Part shown: piece by piece, positions 1 to 9,513 of the stretch
Numbering within the stretch: the stretch's first letter is position 1
Layout: the number at the start of each line of letters is the position of its first letter
NCBI RefSeq assembly: GCF_003014655.1
Contig: NZ_PYAT01000001.1
Coordinates: 62,001-126,000 of the forward strand
Length of the DNA: 64,000 nucleotides
Direction of reading: 5' to 3'
DNA from: Planomicrobium soli
Lineage (GTDB): Bacteria; Bacillota; Bacilli; Bacillales_A; Planococcaceae
The notes under the pieces: generated by a model
The model's database searches: none
What the model saw: the letters and a program-made list of their open reading frames with translations, nothing else
Told to the model about the DNA's origin: nothing
Position numbers and translations under genes: made by a program

Positions 1-407
1 TCTTCTTCTGAGGTTGCATTGAGAATTTTATCAATGTTTTCTTCTTCAGAACACACGATGGCTATATTTGAGAGAATCCCTAAATGTTCATCTCCTTTTC
101 CTGCAATGCCGATTAAAATTTTCGCGATATTGCCATCTCCAAAGTCAACGCCATTTGGAACAGTAACAACCGAAATTCCGGTTTCTAATACATTTTGTTT
201 TGCGTCTTCAGTGCCATGTGGAATTGCTAAATAATTTCCCATATAAGTAGTCGCCATTTGTTCACGCTCATACATCTTCTCAATATAACCTGCATCCACA
301 TAGCCGCCCTGCACAAGAATATCACCGGTGTAACGAATCGCTTCGTTTTTGTTCGGTATAGCCACATTCAATTTGATATTTTCTTTGCTTAATACGGGTT
401 TTGCCAT
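1..407 (-). CDS. mtlF: Mannitol-specific PTS enzyme IIA component (partial)
   Basis: Cytoplasmic EIIA that takes phosphate from HPr and passes it to the IIB domain of MtlA for mannitol uptake. The visible 135 residues run from MAKPVLSKENIKLN to the window edge, so the 3' end is missing. The family signature NYLAIPHGTED contains the likely phosphorylated His64. The start is supported by AGGAGT seven bases upstream of the ATG. It lies 110 bp downstream of mtlA in the same direction, the usual order when IIA is a separate protein rather than fused to IICB as in E. coli. Confident from motif plus context. Confidence 0.93.
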   Translation of the reverse strand, partial: MAKPVLSKENIKLNVAIPNKNEAIRYTGDILVQGGYVDAGYIEKMYEREQMATTYMGNYLAIPHGTEDAKQNVLETGISVVTVPNGVDFGDGNIAKILIGIAGKGDEHLGILSNIAIVCSEEENIDKILNATSEE

Positions 408-479
408 TTGTATCACTCCTATTAAAAGTATAGTTGACTATTCGAGGGGGGTGATTTCTATAAGATCCTTCAATTAACA

Positions 480-506
480 ATCAGTGGAGAAGAGCTCCCC
501 ACTGAT
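480..506 (-). other. Intercistronic hairpin between mtlA and mtlF
   Basis: Near-perfect inverted repeat (ATCAGTGGGGA pairing with TCTCCACTGAT, one G-U, 5-nt loop) in the mtlA-mtlF gap. No T-run follows it, so it is more likely an mRNA-stabilising or attenuating structure than a terminator. Function is inferred. Confidence 0.5.
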
Positions 507-517
507 CGAAAACTTCT

Positions 518-2005
518 TTATTCGCCCTGATCTTTCAAACGTTGTGCTAACTTGTCGTATTCCGGACTATTCATAAAGTTTTCCACCGAAATATGTTCAG
601 CTTGCGGAAGTTTCGCTTTTGCTCGGTCCGTCAAGTCTTTATGAGTTACGACTACATCCGCATCTTCAGGTATTTGGTTTATCGCTGTATTCGATACCGG
701 AATATCGATTTGTGCTTTTTTGAATTTATTTCTGAGCAATGAAGCACCCATCGCACTAGAGCCCATTCCTGCATCACAAGCGAAAACGACTTTTTTGATT
801 TCGTGCGCAGATCTTACGGGAGCCGATTGCACCGCTTGTGTGTTATCGGAAGCAAGATTTTTTTCACTTGTGTCCCCTATTACACCAGCAGCTGGCTGTG
901 GAGTTAAATAACCGGTCGCATCGCTTTTCTTACCTTTCATTTCTTGCATTCTGTTAGCTGCAGCAGTTAGATCTTCTTCCTCTTCTGCTTTGCTCGTTTT
1001 TAAAACAACAGAAGCAATAGCAAAAGAAACAGCTGCCGCAATGACGACCCCTAAAATGACACCCGGATAATTTCCTGGAGGAGTCAAAGCCATCAAAGCA
1101 AAGATACTGCCCGGCGACGGAGTAGCTACTAGTCCGGCATTAAATAGCGTAAACGTGAAAACTCCACTGATACCGCCAGCGATAACTGCAAGAAGCAACA
1201 TTGGTCTCATCAATACATACGGGAAGTAAATTTCATGGATGCCGCCCAAAAACTGAATGATAGCAGCTCCTGGCGCCGAACTTTTTGATATACCCTTTCC
1301 AAAAACCGAAAAAGCAAGCAGGATCCCTAGGCCTGGCCCAGGATTACTTTCAAGCAGGAACAAGACGGATTTCCCAGCACTTGCTGCTTGTTCCACACCA
1401 AGCGGGCTTAGAATTCCGTGGTTAATGGCGTTGTTCAGGAACAAAATTTTTGCCGGCTCGATGATTATGCTCGCTAATGGGAGCAATCCCATGCTGACAA
1501 TCACTTCAACTCCAGATGCTAAAGCATTTGTTAAAGCATTAACCAATGGCCCGACAAAATAAACCGAGATCCCCGCAAGAAATGCGCCTAAAATACCTGC
1601 GGAGAAATTATTATAGAGCATTTCAAAACCTGGGCGTATTCGATGCTGAAACCCGCCGTCAACCAATTTCATCGCAAAACCGGCTAACGGCCCCATAATC
1701 ATAGCACCAAGGAACATTGGTATTTCCGCTCCAACAATAACCCCCATTGTAGCGATCGCACCAAGTACACCGCCCCGGAAATCATAAACCAGCCGGCCAC
1801 CCGTAAAACCGATTAACAATGGCAATAGATATGTGATCATCGGGCCAACAAGCGTGGCTAGTTTTTCGTTGGGAAACCATCCGTCTGGAATAAATAAAGC
1901 TGTAATAAGACCCCATGCGATAAAAGCACCGATGTTCGGCATAATCATTCCGCTCAAGTAACTCCCAAAACGCTGGATCTTGGCGCGAGTTGTTGCTTCT
2001 GCCAT
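518..2005 (-). CDS. mtlA: Mannitol-specific PTS enzyme IICB
   Basis: Membrane permease that imports and phosphorylates D-mannitol. The N-terminal about 350 residues are the multi-spanning IIC domain (opening RAKIQRFGSYLSGMIMPNIG). After a Glu/Ala-rich linker the IIB domain follows, with the phosphorylated cysteine in CDAGMGSSAMG (Cys410). There is no IIA domain at the C-terminus; that is the separate mtlF downstream. I start the gene at MAEATTRA because GAGGGG lies six bases upstream; an in-frame ATG eleven codons earlier lacks a good site. Length of 495 aa fits IICB proteins. mtlD is expected beyond the left edge. Confidence 0.95.
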   Translation of the reverse strand: MAEATTRAKIQRFGSYLSGMIMPNIGAFIAWGLITALFIPDGWFPNEKLATLVGPMITYLLPLLIGFTGGRLVYDFRGGVLGAIATMGVIVGAEIPMFLGAMIMGPLAGFAMKLVDGGFQHRIRPGFEMLYNNFSAGILGAFLAGISVYFVGPLVNALTNALASGVEVIVSMGLLPLASIIIEPAKILFLNNAINHGILSPLGVEQAASAGKSVLFLLESNPGPGLGILLAFSVFGKGISKSSAPGAAIIQFLGGIHEIYFPYVLMRPMLLLAVIAGGISGVFTFTLFNAGLVATPSPGSIFALMALTPPGNYPGVILGVVIAAAVSFAIASVVLKTSKAEEEEDLTAAANRMQEMKGKKSDATGYLTPQPAAGVIGDTSEKNLASDNTQAVQSAPVRSAHEIKKVVFACDAGMGSSAMGASLLRNKFKKAQIDIPVSNTAINQIPEDADVVVTHKDLTDRAKAKLPQAEHISVENFMNSPEYDKLAQRLKDQGE

Positions 2006-2356
2006 ATTTTTCCCCTCGTTTCTATAAAATGATTGCAAATGCCATTTTTAAAAGCGGATCGCTTTTCACAAGTAAATAAAGTACAAAGTTATGTGTACTT
2101 CATCAGCAACCGGTTTGCTCCCCTCCTTTCTCCGTAACTGCTCTCACATTAAGAAACCGATTTTCAATACCAAAAATGCCGTTCAATCAATTTGGTTTCT
2201 TTGTATAGATAGTATCATAGAGATAGTAAAATGTGTTCAAAGTTATCTGAATTATCAATTACAAAAAAGAAGCATTTATGGAGGGCCGCTAAACTGTTGG
2301 ATACGTTAATTTTAGCGACTAATATTTATTTCATGAAAATTAGGGGAAGAAATATA
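2006..2356 (-). promoter_or_regulatory. mtlA leader and promoter region
   Basis: Gene-free stretch upstream of mtlA. On the minus strand a weak sigma-A-like promoter is possible (TTGAAC at 2240-2235, 18-nt spacer, GATACT at 2216-2211). The leader holds two small inverted repeats: AAGTAC/GTACTT at 2079-2100, and AAAAGCG/CGCTTTT at 2050-2066 just before the gene. A strong Shine-Dalgarno-like AAGGAGGGG near 2120-2128 has no usable start at normal spacing. No MtlR site could be assigned. Confidence 0.35.
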
Positions 2357-2390
2357 AAAACCGTCTCTTCATAATCGAAAAGACGGTTTT
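2357..2390 (-). terminator. Rho-independent terminator of the 65-aa gene
   Basis: Ten-bp stem AAAACCGTCT/AGACGGTTTT with a 14-nt loop, directly downstream of the gene ending at 2423. The stem itself supplies T-runs in both directions, so it could also stop plus-strand readthrough. Confidence 0.8.
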
Positions 2391-2422
2391 ATTCGGTATT
2401 AATATTTATGAGGCAGTACATT

Positions 2423-2620
2423 TCAATAACTCAACGCCTTTTCATACATCCACTTTTTCAAATTTCCGATTGAAGGAAAAGAGATTTCCTCACCAGTAAC
2501 TTTATTCTCGGCTTTTACAATTACATCAAATTCATCCGGAACAAAAGACCAACCTTCACTCATTAATGTACGCGCCATTTTAACAATCATGCTTGAACCT
2601 TTAATCGTCTCCATATTCAT
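2423..2620 (-). CDS. Small hypothetical protein
   Basis: A 65-aa soluble protein I do not recognise. It has a charged N-terminal helix, then VPDEFDVIVKAENKVTGEEISF and a C-terminal KKWMYEKALSY. There is no signal peptide, membrane segment or cysteine motif. GAGGATGGGG precedes the first ATG and a second in-frame ATG lies two codons in, so the start is uncertain by two residues. It is monocistronic, with its own terminator. The protein-like composition, ribosome site and terminator together support a real gene; no function is proposed. Confidence 0.7.
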   Translation of the reverse strand: MNMETIKGSSMIVKMARTLMSEGWSFVPDEFDVIVKAENKVTGEEISFPSIGNLKKWMYEKALSY

Positions 2621-2751
2621 TTGACCCCATCCTCTCTTATTATAAGGTTTATCTTAATATAACCTAAAAGATTATTTAAGATTACTGCTCATTTCCACTT
2701 TTTGATGCTTTTCAAACCTTTGTATAACTATTTTAAGTTAACATAACATAA

Positions 2752-2784
2752 ATATTTATTCAATATTTTTCTATGAATAAATAT
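2752..2784. repeat. AT-rich inverted repeat between the small gene and tetR
   Basis: Perfect 10-bp arms ATATTTATTC/GAATAAATAT around a 13-nt spacer in a 205-bp gap. It is A/T only apart from the inner G-C pair, so it could be an operator or chance in AT-rich DNA. Confidence 0.35.
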
Positions 2785-2805
2785 ACAAAAATCTCGTATA
2801 ATAAA

Positions 2806-2827
2806 AGCCGCTGGTCATTCGGCGGCT
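2806..2827 (-). terminator. Terminator of the TetR gene
   Basis: AGCCGC/GCGGCT stem followed on the minus strand by TTTTATT. It overlaps the tetR stop codon. Confidence 0.75.
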
Positions 2828-3422
2828 ATTTAACGCTTTCTTTGCATATAGAATTTAAATGCACGAGAATGATCTCTTCTACTCTTTGAGCTGACAATTC
2901 GTCCGGATTCAAAAGGCTATTTAATGCAAGTCCATTGATGAGAGCGTATAGCCGCTCGGTTTCAATGCCAATATCCAGATTTTTTTTAATAAAATTTAGC
3001 AATAATAAATTCGACATAACATTTTTCACTGCCAAATACACCCCATCTTGATCTACCGCAGCAGTCTTTTCAGGCTGAACCGCTAAGGTCTTGAAAAACA
3101 GTCTCACTTTTGGTTCCCGGCCTAATTTGCTTGTTTGCGGCAATAGCTCTAATAGCACCTCCAAAATTTTTTCATTCGGATTTTTGTCGCTGGCGAAGAT
3201 TTTATCTACTCTTTGTGTTATTCTTTCCGAGACCAACTCTCTTGCATACTTCATCAGCTCTTCTTGTGAATGAAAATAATAACGCAGCGATCCTAACGAT
3301 AATCCCGCCTCCTTCGCTATATTTCGCACAGACGCACCTTCGATGCCTTGTTCCAACATAATTCTCCATAAAGTTTCTGCAATCATTGCTTTACGTTCAT
3401 CGTAATCAATTAGTTTAGGCAT
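2826..3422 (-). CDS. TetR/AcrR family transcriptional regulator
   Basis: A 198-aa one-component repressor. Residues 8-55 carry the TetR helix-turn-helix (GIEGASVRNIAKEAGLSLGSLRYYFHSQEELM). The remainder is an all-helical ligand-binding domain like the BetI/YcdC type, ending VHLNSICKESVK. It ends in its own terminator. Upstream, a perfect palindrome (3459-3482) is a plausible autoregulatory operator. The same-strand neighbour upstream is a DUF1648 membrane protein, which may be a target. The ligand is not predictable. Confidence 0.9.
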   Translation of the reverse strand: MPKLIDYDERKAMIAETLWRIMLEQGIEGASVRNIAKEAGLSLGSLRYYFHSQEELMKYARELVSERITQRVDKIFASDKNPNEKILEVLLELLPQTSKLGREPKVRLFFKTLAVQPEKTAAVDQDGVYLAVKNVMSNLLLLNFIKKNLDIGIETERLYALINGLALNSLLNPDELSAQRVEEIILVHLNSICKESVK

Positions 3423-3458
3423 AACTTTATTCTATCACAATAATAGGAATTTTCAGAG

Positions 3459-3482
3459 TATTTAATACAAGCGTATTAAATA
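3459..3482. promoter_or_regulatory. Palindromic operator candidate upstream of tetR
   Basis: Perfect 10-bp arms TATTTAATAC/GTATTAAATA separated by AAGC, 37 bp upstream of the tetR start. Size and symmetry fit a TetR-dimer operator; binding by this regulator is inferred. Confidence 0.6.
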
Positions 3483-3581
3483 TTTTTTAGTGATTTTTCT
3501 TTATTAACACAGTTGTACTATAAAAAAGTTGATAACTTTTTGACATTGTGGATAACAATGATAACTGTGGATTACCGCATC

Positions 3582-4073
3582 TTATAAACGCACCATACGG
3601 ATAAAGAACAAAGCCATACTCCCGAATATAAAGAATAATAACAACGGCATAAATATGCTGCCTAAACCCGCCGCTTCTCCATTTGCGACTTTTATTGATT
3701 GGTAAGTAAGGAGACTAAACAGCAAGACGCATTCATTTTTTAAGACGTTGACCATTAAACGTCCATTTCTGTATTGAGCTGACCTGTTTTTTTCAGTCAA
3801 GTTTATATAATTGTAGACATGAGGAAACCTTTCAAGAGTGCTCATCAAAATCCATACTCCTACTGCTATTGCAGGCAAAATAAACAGTTCCTCTTTTCCT
3901 CCCCAGCGATCTACTTTGCCGAGCGCATTATAATGCCCTGGAACACGGTCCGGCAAAGCATTAAAATTGCTGATTAAATAACTTATGACAAAAACAAAGA
4001 TGATTAGGGCTGCAGCATCTAACATCCATTCCAAACGTGATTTCGGTATGTCTATTTTCGGCTGTTTCTTCAT
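3582..4073 (-). CDS. DUF1648 domain membrane protein
   Basis: A 163-aa integral membrane protein. The first hydrophobic segment (AALIIFVFVISYLI) leads into LPDRVPGHYNALGKVDRWGGKEELFILPAI, the DUF1648 pattern seen at the N-terminus of SdpI-like immunity proteins. Three further hydrophobic stretches follow. It is shorter than SdpI, which has additional helices. Start chosen at MKKQPKID behind GGGAGGGG; a start seven codons earlier would overlap that site. It may be co-regulated with the TetR gene downstream. Immunity function is not demonstrated. Confidence 0.75.
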   Translation of the reverse strand: MKKQPKIDIPKSRLEWMLDAAALIIFVFVISYLISNFNALPDRVPGHYNALGKVDRWGGKEELFILPAIAVGVWILMSTLERFPHVYNYINLTEKNRSAQYRNGRLMVNVLKNECVLLFSLLTYQSIKVANGEAAGLGSIFMPLLLFFIFGSMALFFIRMVRL

Positions 4074-4246
4074 GGCTCCCCTCCCCTTTCTCACTTTTAT
4101 ACGAAATACCTGGAAAGAAAGTTTCTCCTTGCAAAGCTAACAGAAAACTTTTTTAATGCCCTTTTTTCGATTGCTTGTTTTATCCTGTCCTGAGCTTAAT
4201 GATGCAAAAGCATAATTTACTATAACAGCGAGTCTTAAACGTATAA

Positions 4247-4279
4247 AAAAGCCTTTGTTGTATCTAAACAAAGGCTTTT
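4247..4279 (-). terminator. Terminator of the M28 peptidase gene
   Basis: Perfect 13-bp stem AAAAGCCTTTGTT/AACAAAGGCTTTT with a 7-nt loop. T-rich in both directions. Confidence 0.85.
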
Positions 4280-4307
4280 ATTAATTACTTGCTTCTTTCT
4301 CTATTGC

Positions 4308-5327
4308 TCACCGCATCCCTTGCAGCATTACCTTCAAAATAAAGCGAACTGTGCGGAGGGAACTTTTTTTCTCTCTGGAAATAATATGCATTAAAACACC
4401 TAATAAGGGATCTATTGACCGAATCGGCGGAATCTCCATGCCGACCAAACGGCTGATTTCTCTCAGCTCATCTTCTTTTGAGAACCTATTTAACACCTGA
4501 GGATCCTTGATGTTATTCTCATCCACTTTTTTAACAAAATGTTGCAGAAAAGAAGCGATTCGGGCAACTTTCGTCAAGTTGAGCCTGTCAAACGTATCCT
4601 TCGGTGTATGGTAATGCGGCCAGTGGCCACAAGACAGAAAAATATTGGGCATGTGATTGATATCAAATATATAATGGTCCGAAAGATACAAACGCTCCCT
4701 GCCTTGTATCCGGTAAACCAAGAGGCCATCGGTTTCATCTGCCGCTTCGCTTATACTCGCTGACATCAAAGCACTCGAATCAGCGCCTATAGCAAAGAGT
4801 GATTCTTCCCGCCCTTTGATGGCTATATCGTGGCCGCATAGATCGAGGACTATCGCACCTTTAAAATTTTTTCTGTCAAGAGAAGGCGGCATATGATTAT
4901 AGAAGTAGACGCTGCCCATCCGATCCGTCAAAAAATAAGGAGGTTCTTCCAAGTCGAAAATAGCCAGGACAATTGATAAACCAAGGTTTTGCTCGAGCAG
5001 CTCCTCAACCGCATCCAATACCATGCCCACCGAAGCAGCATTGTCATCAGCGCCCGGTATGCCAGAAAAGTGGTCATAATGCGCGGCCAGTAAGATCCAA
5101 TCTTCACTTTCCCCTTTTTTTATAGCCAACAAGTTTTCTCCTCTTATCCTTTCCGACACAGGAAATTCTTGTATCCAGCCGGTTGGCATTAAAGGATCCA
5201 ACTTAAGAGCATCAAAATGCCGAATAATCAGATCTCTTGCTTTGTCATGCCCCCTAGTTCCAGGTGCTCGTCCATCAAACTCCTGGCTTGATAAGACTTT
5301 GATCAGGTCGATGTATTTGCTTTTCAT
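4308..5327 (-). CDS. M28 family zinc aminopeptidase
   Basis: A 339-aa cytoplasmic metallopeptidase; no signal peptide is seen. Metal-ligand motifs of the M28 family are clear: HYDHF (His83, Asp85), GADDNAASVG (Asp94/95) and FDLEEPPYF with the catalytic Glu pair. A late histidine in GHWPHYHTPKDTFD completes the site. The start is MKSKYIDL with AAGGAGG seven bases upstream. The substrate is probably peptide N-termini, but M28 enzymes also include carboxypeptidases and glutaminyl cyclases. It is monocistronic, between ldh upstream and its own terminator. Confidence 0.85.
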   Translation of the reverse strand: MKSKYIDLIKVLSSQEFDGRAPGTRGHDKARDLIIRHFDALKLDPLMPTGWIQEFPVSERIRGENLLAIKKGESEDWILLAAHYDHFSGIPGADDNAASVGMVLDAVEELLEQNLGLSIVLAIFDLEEPPYFLTDRMGSVYFYNHMPPSLDRKNFKGAIVLDLCGHDIAIKGREESLFAIGADSSALMSASISEAADETDGLLVYRIQGRERLYLSDHYIFDINHMPNIFLSCGHWPHYHTPKDTFDRLNLTKVARIASFLQHFVKKVDENNIKDPQVLNRFSKEDELREISRLVGMEIPPIRSIDPLLGVLMHIISREKKSSLRTVRFILKVMLQGMR

Positions 5328-5440
5328 TGGAGTTCCTCCTTGGAGATTCACTGAAAAACTTTTTTTCCATCGAAGGGCCCATTTGCTTTTATGCCATTAA
5401 CGATTTAGTTTGCATTCGGCTACCAACATACGTTCATCTA

Positions 5441-6430
<990 letters not shown>

Positions 6431-6436
6431 TTATAA

Positions 6437-6463
6437 AAAAGCATCGCCAAAGACGATGCTTTT
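6437..6463 (-). terminator. Terminator of the aldo/keto reductase gene
   Basis: Perfect AAAAGCATCG/CGATGCTTTT stem, 7-nt loop, T-run, 19 bp past the stop. Confidence 0.85.
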
Positions 6464-6481
6464 CAATTCTTCTGCAACCAT

Positions 6482-7468
6482 TTATAAGTTGACCCCTTTC
6501 ATTCCGGCTTCGGGGTATCGGGTTCCAGCGGCTATGTTCTTAGGCGCAATGTTATTGATACGGTCCAAATCGTCTTGCGTCAATTCAACATGGAGCGCAT
6601 CCAGGTTCTCCTCCAAATAGGAAATTCGCTTAGTTCCGGGGATCGGGACAATGTCTTCGTCTTGTGCAAGCAGCCAGGCAAGCGCAAGCTGGGATGGCTG
6701 GCAATTTTTCCCACTGGCCAGTTCTTCCACTTTCTTCACTAGATCCAAGTTCTTTTGAAAGTTTTCGCCTTGAAAACGCGGCGAGAAGCGGCGGTAATCG
6801 TCTGCAGCCAAATCATCGAACGATTTGATTTGGCCAGTTAAAAATCCTCTGCCGAGCGGGCTGTAGGGCACGAACCCAATGCCGAGTTCACGGACAGCCG
6901 GCAGAATTTCGTCTTCCACGTCACGGCTCCAAAGAGAATATTCAGTCTGAAGTGCGGTAATCGGATGAATCGATGCCGCTTTCCGGATGGTTTCAACGCC
7001 AGCTTCCGATAAACCAAGAAAGCGGACTTTCCCTTCTTTCACAAGATCACTCATGGCACCGACCGTTTCCTCAATGGGCACGTTTGGATCAACCCGATGC
7101 TGATAATACAAATCGATGTGATTCACCCCCAGGCGGCGAAGACTGGCTTCGCATGCTTGCTTGACGTAATCCGGGTGCCCGTTAATGCCCAGAAACGAGC
7201 CGTCTTCCGCCCGGACATTGCCGAACTTTGTTGCGACGATGACGTTATTGCGGCGATCCTTGATGGCGCGTCCAATTAGCTCTTCATTTGCGCCAACACC
7301 ATACATATCCGCGGTATCCAAAAACGTTATCCCATGGTCCAACGCGTAGTGGATGGTTTTGATCGATTCGTTGTCGTCCCTGCCGCTGTAAAAATCAGAC
7401 ATGCCCATGCAACCAAGGCCCATCGCTGATACTTCAAGTCCTTGAGATCCTAGTTTTCTTGTCAGCAT
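6482..7468 (-). CDS. Aldo/keto reductase
   Basis: A 328-aa NADPH-dependent oxidoreductase of the AKR (beta/alpha)8 fold, close to the AKR13/YakC type. Visible motifs: [29 protein letters not shown] (catalytic Asp and Tyr), VATKFGN (Lys), YYQHRVDP (His) and the cofactor-binding VPIPGTKR near the C-terminus. It starts at MLTRKLGS, 7 bases after GAGAG. It is transcribed alone. The physiological substrate cannot be read from sequence; these enzymes reduce a range of aldehydes and ketones. Confidence 0.92.
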   Translation of the reverse strand: MLTRKLGSQGLEVSAMGLGCMGMSDFYSGRDDNESIKTIHYALDHGITFLDTADMYGVGANEELIGRAIKDRRNNVIVATKFGNVRAEDGSFLGINGHPDYVKQACEASLRRLGVNHIDLYYQHRVDPNVPIEETVGAMSDLVKEGKVRFLGLSEAGVETIRKAASIHPITALQTEYSLWSRDVEDEILPAVRELGIGFVPYSPLGRGFLTGQIKSFDDLAADDYRRFSPRFQGENFQKNLDLVKKVEELASGKNCQPSQLALAWLLAQDEDIVPIPGTKRISYLEENLDALHVELTQDDLDRINNIAPKNIAAGTRYPEAGMKGVNL

Positions 7469-7653
7469 TATTTATCACTCTCTTTTCTTGAAAGTTAATG
7501 GGTAATTAAAAACCGCTAGCTTATAGCTGTTAAGAAAATTCATGAAGACTTCCGAATTTGCGCTTTCCTTCACCTTAAAATCTGGTAATTTCCGGGCCAT
7601 AAAATTCATTCCTTACTATACCCCGTTTCCTTCTATTGAACCTGCTTGAAAAA

Positions 7654-7682
7654 AAAACCACATCTTTTATCGATGTGGTTTT
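7654..7682 (-). terminator. Terminator of the HD-macro-VWA cluster
   Basis: Perfect 11-bp stem AAAACCACATC/GATGTGGTTTT with 7-nt loop and T-run, 11 bp past the VWA stop. Confidence 0.88.
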
Positions 7683-7693
7683 CGTTGTATGGC

Positions 7694-8341
7694 CTATTTT
7701 TTTCGCTCCTCAAAATCTGCTTCGATATCTTTCTTCCAATGGCGATCCAGCTTCTCGCCTTTTCGGAACGAACTGATCGTTTCACTCATGACTTTATAGT
7801 TCAATTCCGTGCCTTTTTCATCGGCATGATAATTGACCGCAAATTCCTCATTGATTCCAAACTGTTCGGCTGTAGAAACAGCATCGATATTCGCACCCAT
7901 AAAAATGAATTCCCAGTTGTACTTTTCCTTTTGGTTAGCGATCATCGATTTAATTTTATTGTGGTTGTATTCGCTGCTGGCATTTTCCATGCCATCCGTC
8001 GTAATGACGAACATCACCTTGTCAGCGCGGTCTTCTTCACGTGTCCGTTTTTGGGCATTGGCGATTTTTTGGATCGTCGAACCAATTGCGTCAAGCAGTG
8101 CCGTCGTGCCGCCCACTTCGTATTCCTTATCAGAGATCGGCGATACACTGCTTACAGGAATACGGTCGTGGAGAAGCTCGTAATTGTTATTGAACAACAC
8201 AGTAGTCACTGTTGCATCTCCTGCTTCACGCTTTTGTTTGGAAAGAAGCGCGTTGAAGCCTCCAATTGTGTCCGCCTCCAGACCCGCCATCGATCCGCTT
8301 TTATCCAGGATAAAAACCAATTCTGTTTTGCTGTTTGCCAT
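7694..8341 (-). CDS. VWA domain protein, TerY-like
   Basis: A 215-aa cytoplasmic von Willebrand factor A protein. The MIDAS metal site is intact: DKSGSM at residues 13-18, the Thr in GGTTALLDA and the Asp in ITTDGMEN. No signal peptide or membrane anchor is present, so it resembles TerY-type proteins of tellurite/stress clusters rather than adhesins. AAGGAGG precedes the ATG. It lies 83 bp downstream of the macro domain gene and ahead of a strong terminator, so it is probably the last gene of an HD-macro-VWA transcript. Role unknown; perhaps a metal-dependent scaffold. Confidence 0.85.
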   Translation of the reverse strand: MANSKTELVFILDKSGSMAGLEADTIGGFNALLSKQKREAGDATVTTVLFNNNYELLHDRIPVSSVSPISDKEYEVGGTTALLDAIGSTIQKIANAQKRTREEDRADKVMFVITTDGMENASSEYNHNKIKSMIANQKEKYNWEFIFMGANIDAVSTAEQFGINEEFAVNYHADEKGTELNYKVMSETISSFRKGEKLDRHWKKDIEADFEERKK

Positions 8342-8424
8342 TTTGTATTCCTCCTTAAGTGGTTTCTTGCTGCCTTAAGGATAACTTTTCGGGCTATGCC
8401 GGTGGTCGCCTGGAAAGCGACAAT

Positions 8425-9417
8425 TTACGCACCTAAAAGCATTTGGTCAAATGCAAACAACGCTTCGTTTATTTCAAAAATATTGTAATTTTCCCTCTCG
8501 ATAAAGTAGGTAATAATAACATCAAATTTATTGCTGTTGGACAACACATAGCCTGCAGTATTGAGCAGCTCATTCGTTTCATCAAGATTCAGTTCAAGCG
8601 CGATGGCAAAAGCAACAATGGTCTTTTTCAGCGGCGTGTAGTGGGATGAATTTTTGATTTTATGGAAAAGTTTGCGGTCGATATTCGCTTTTTTGTAGGT
8701 TGACACATCCGTCATTCCCTTTTCATCGATAAAACGGAACAGGCGCTCAGAGAACGATTCCTCGATTTGTCCTAAAAGGTCTTCCAGACTCCGATCCTCC
8801 AGGGCTTCAAGCTGGCTTTGAGGCATCAATTCCGCCTGCATCTCAGCCATGCGCCGTTCTCCATAGGAAAATTTCAGATTCTGTTCTTCCACGTAATGCT
8901 CATCGATATATTGATGGATTGAATGGAACAGTTTCCCACTCAAGCCAAACGCTTTTTGATCAAACACAACAATGTAAACGAGTATTTCGTGTTCCATTAA
9001 AAAGGCGCTGATTTCGGATATGGCGACGTGAAGTGCCTGTTCTTTCGGGTAACCGTAAATGCCGGAAGAAATGAGCGGGAAGGCAATCGAATCGCACCCA
9101 TTTTCCAAAGCGAGCCTTAAGGAGTTTCCATAGCACGCCCGCAAAAGCTCTTCTTCGTTTTGGCTGCCTCCGCGCCAAACAGGTCCAACCGTATGGATGA
9201 TGAATCTCGCGTCCAAGCGGTAAGCATCCGTGATCACTGCACCGCCAACCGGACAATGGCCAATTTTATCGCATGCAGCCTGAAGTTCTTTCGCGCCTGC
9301 CGCTTGAAAAATGGCGCCGCACACTCCCCCGCCCATTTGAAGTCCAGAATTCGCAGCATTTACAATTACATCCACTTTCATCTTTGTGATATCGTTGCGG
9401 ATAATTTCTATTGGCAT
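8425..9417 (-). CDS. Macro domain protein with C-terminal HTH-like domain
   Basis: A 330-aa two-domain protein. Residues 1-160 form a macro domain (VDVIVNAANSGLQMGGGVCGAIF, then HTVGPVW and PLISSGIYGYP), which binds ADP-ribose or related nucleotides and in many homologues removes ADP-ribose. After a linker, residues about 220-330 form a helical domain (NIDRKLFHKIKNSS, ALELNLDETNELLNTAGYVLS) resembling an XRE-like helix-turn-helix. GGAGG lies upstream of the ATG. Flanked by an HD hydrolase upstream and a VWA protein downstream on the same strand. The nucleotide ligand and target are unknown. Confidence 0.85.
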   Translation of the reverse strand: MPIEIIRNDITKMKVDVIVNAANSGLQMGGGVCGAIFQAAGAKELQAACDKIGHCPVGGAVITDAYRLDARFIIHTVGPVWRGGSQNEEELLRACYGNSLRLALENGCDSIAFPLISSGIYGYPKEQALHVAISEISAFLMEHEILVYIVVFDQKAFGLSGKLFHSIHQYIDEHYVEEQNLKFSYGERRMAEMQAELMPQSQLEALEDRSLEDLLGQIEESFSERLFRFIDEKGMTDVSTYKKANIDRKLFHKIKNSSHYTPLKKTIVAFAIALELNLDETNELLNTAGYVLSNSNKFDVIITYFIERENYNIFEINEALFAFDQMLLGA

Positions 9418-9513
9418 GGTTTTCCGCCTCCTTCGGCTTACTATTACAATAACATTGGAATTACTTCCGCTTTCCTATGAATACTTTCTTGCTTGCTAAG
9501 TGACTTTGCTTGT

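Noticed and set aside
2100..2130. Leader peptide in the mtlA 5' region
   Set aside because: There is a strong AAGGAGGGG, but the nearest ATG (MKYT) is too far away and TTG starts give poor spacing.
3547..3574. Two DnaA-box-like words (one perfect TGTGGATAA, one TGTGGATTA) 19 bp apart
   Set aside because: A single perfect 9-mer is expected about every other window of this size, there is no cluster or AT-rich unwinding element, and no dnaA/dnaN nearby.
7646..8488. 280-codon open frame on the plus strand
   Set aside because: It is fully antisense to the VWA gene, has a random, Phe/Cys-rich composition and crosses the VWA terminator; a shadow frame.
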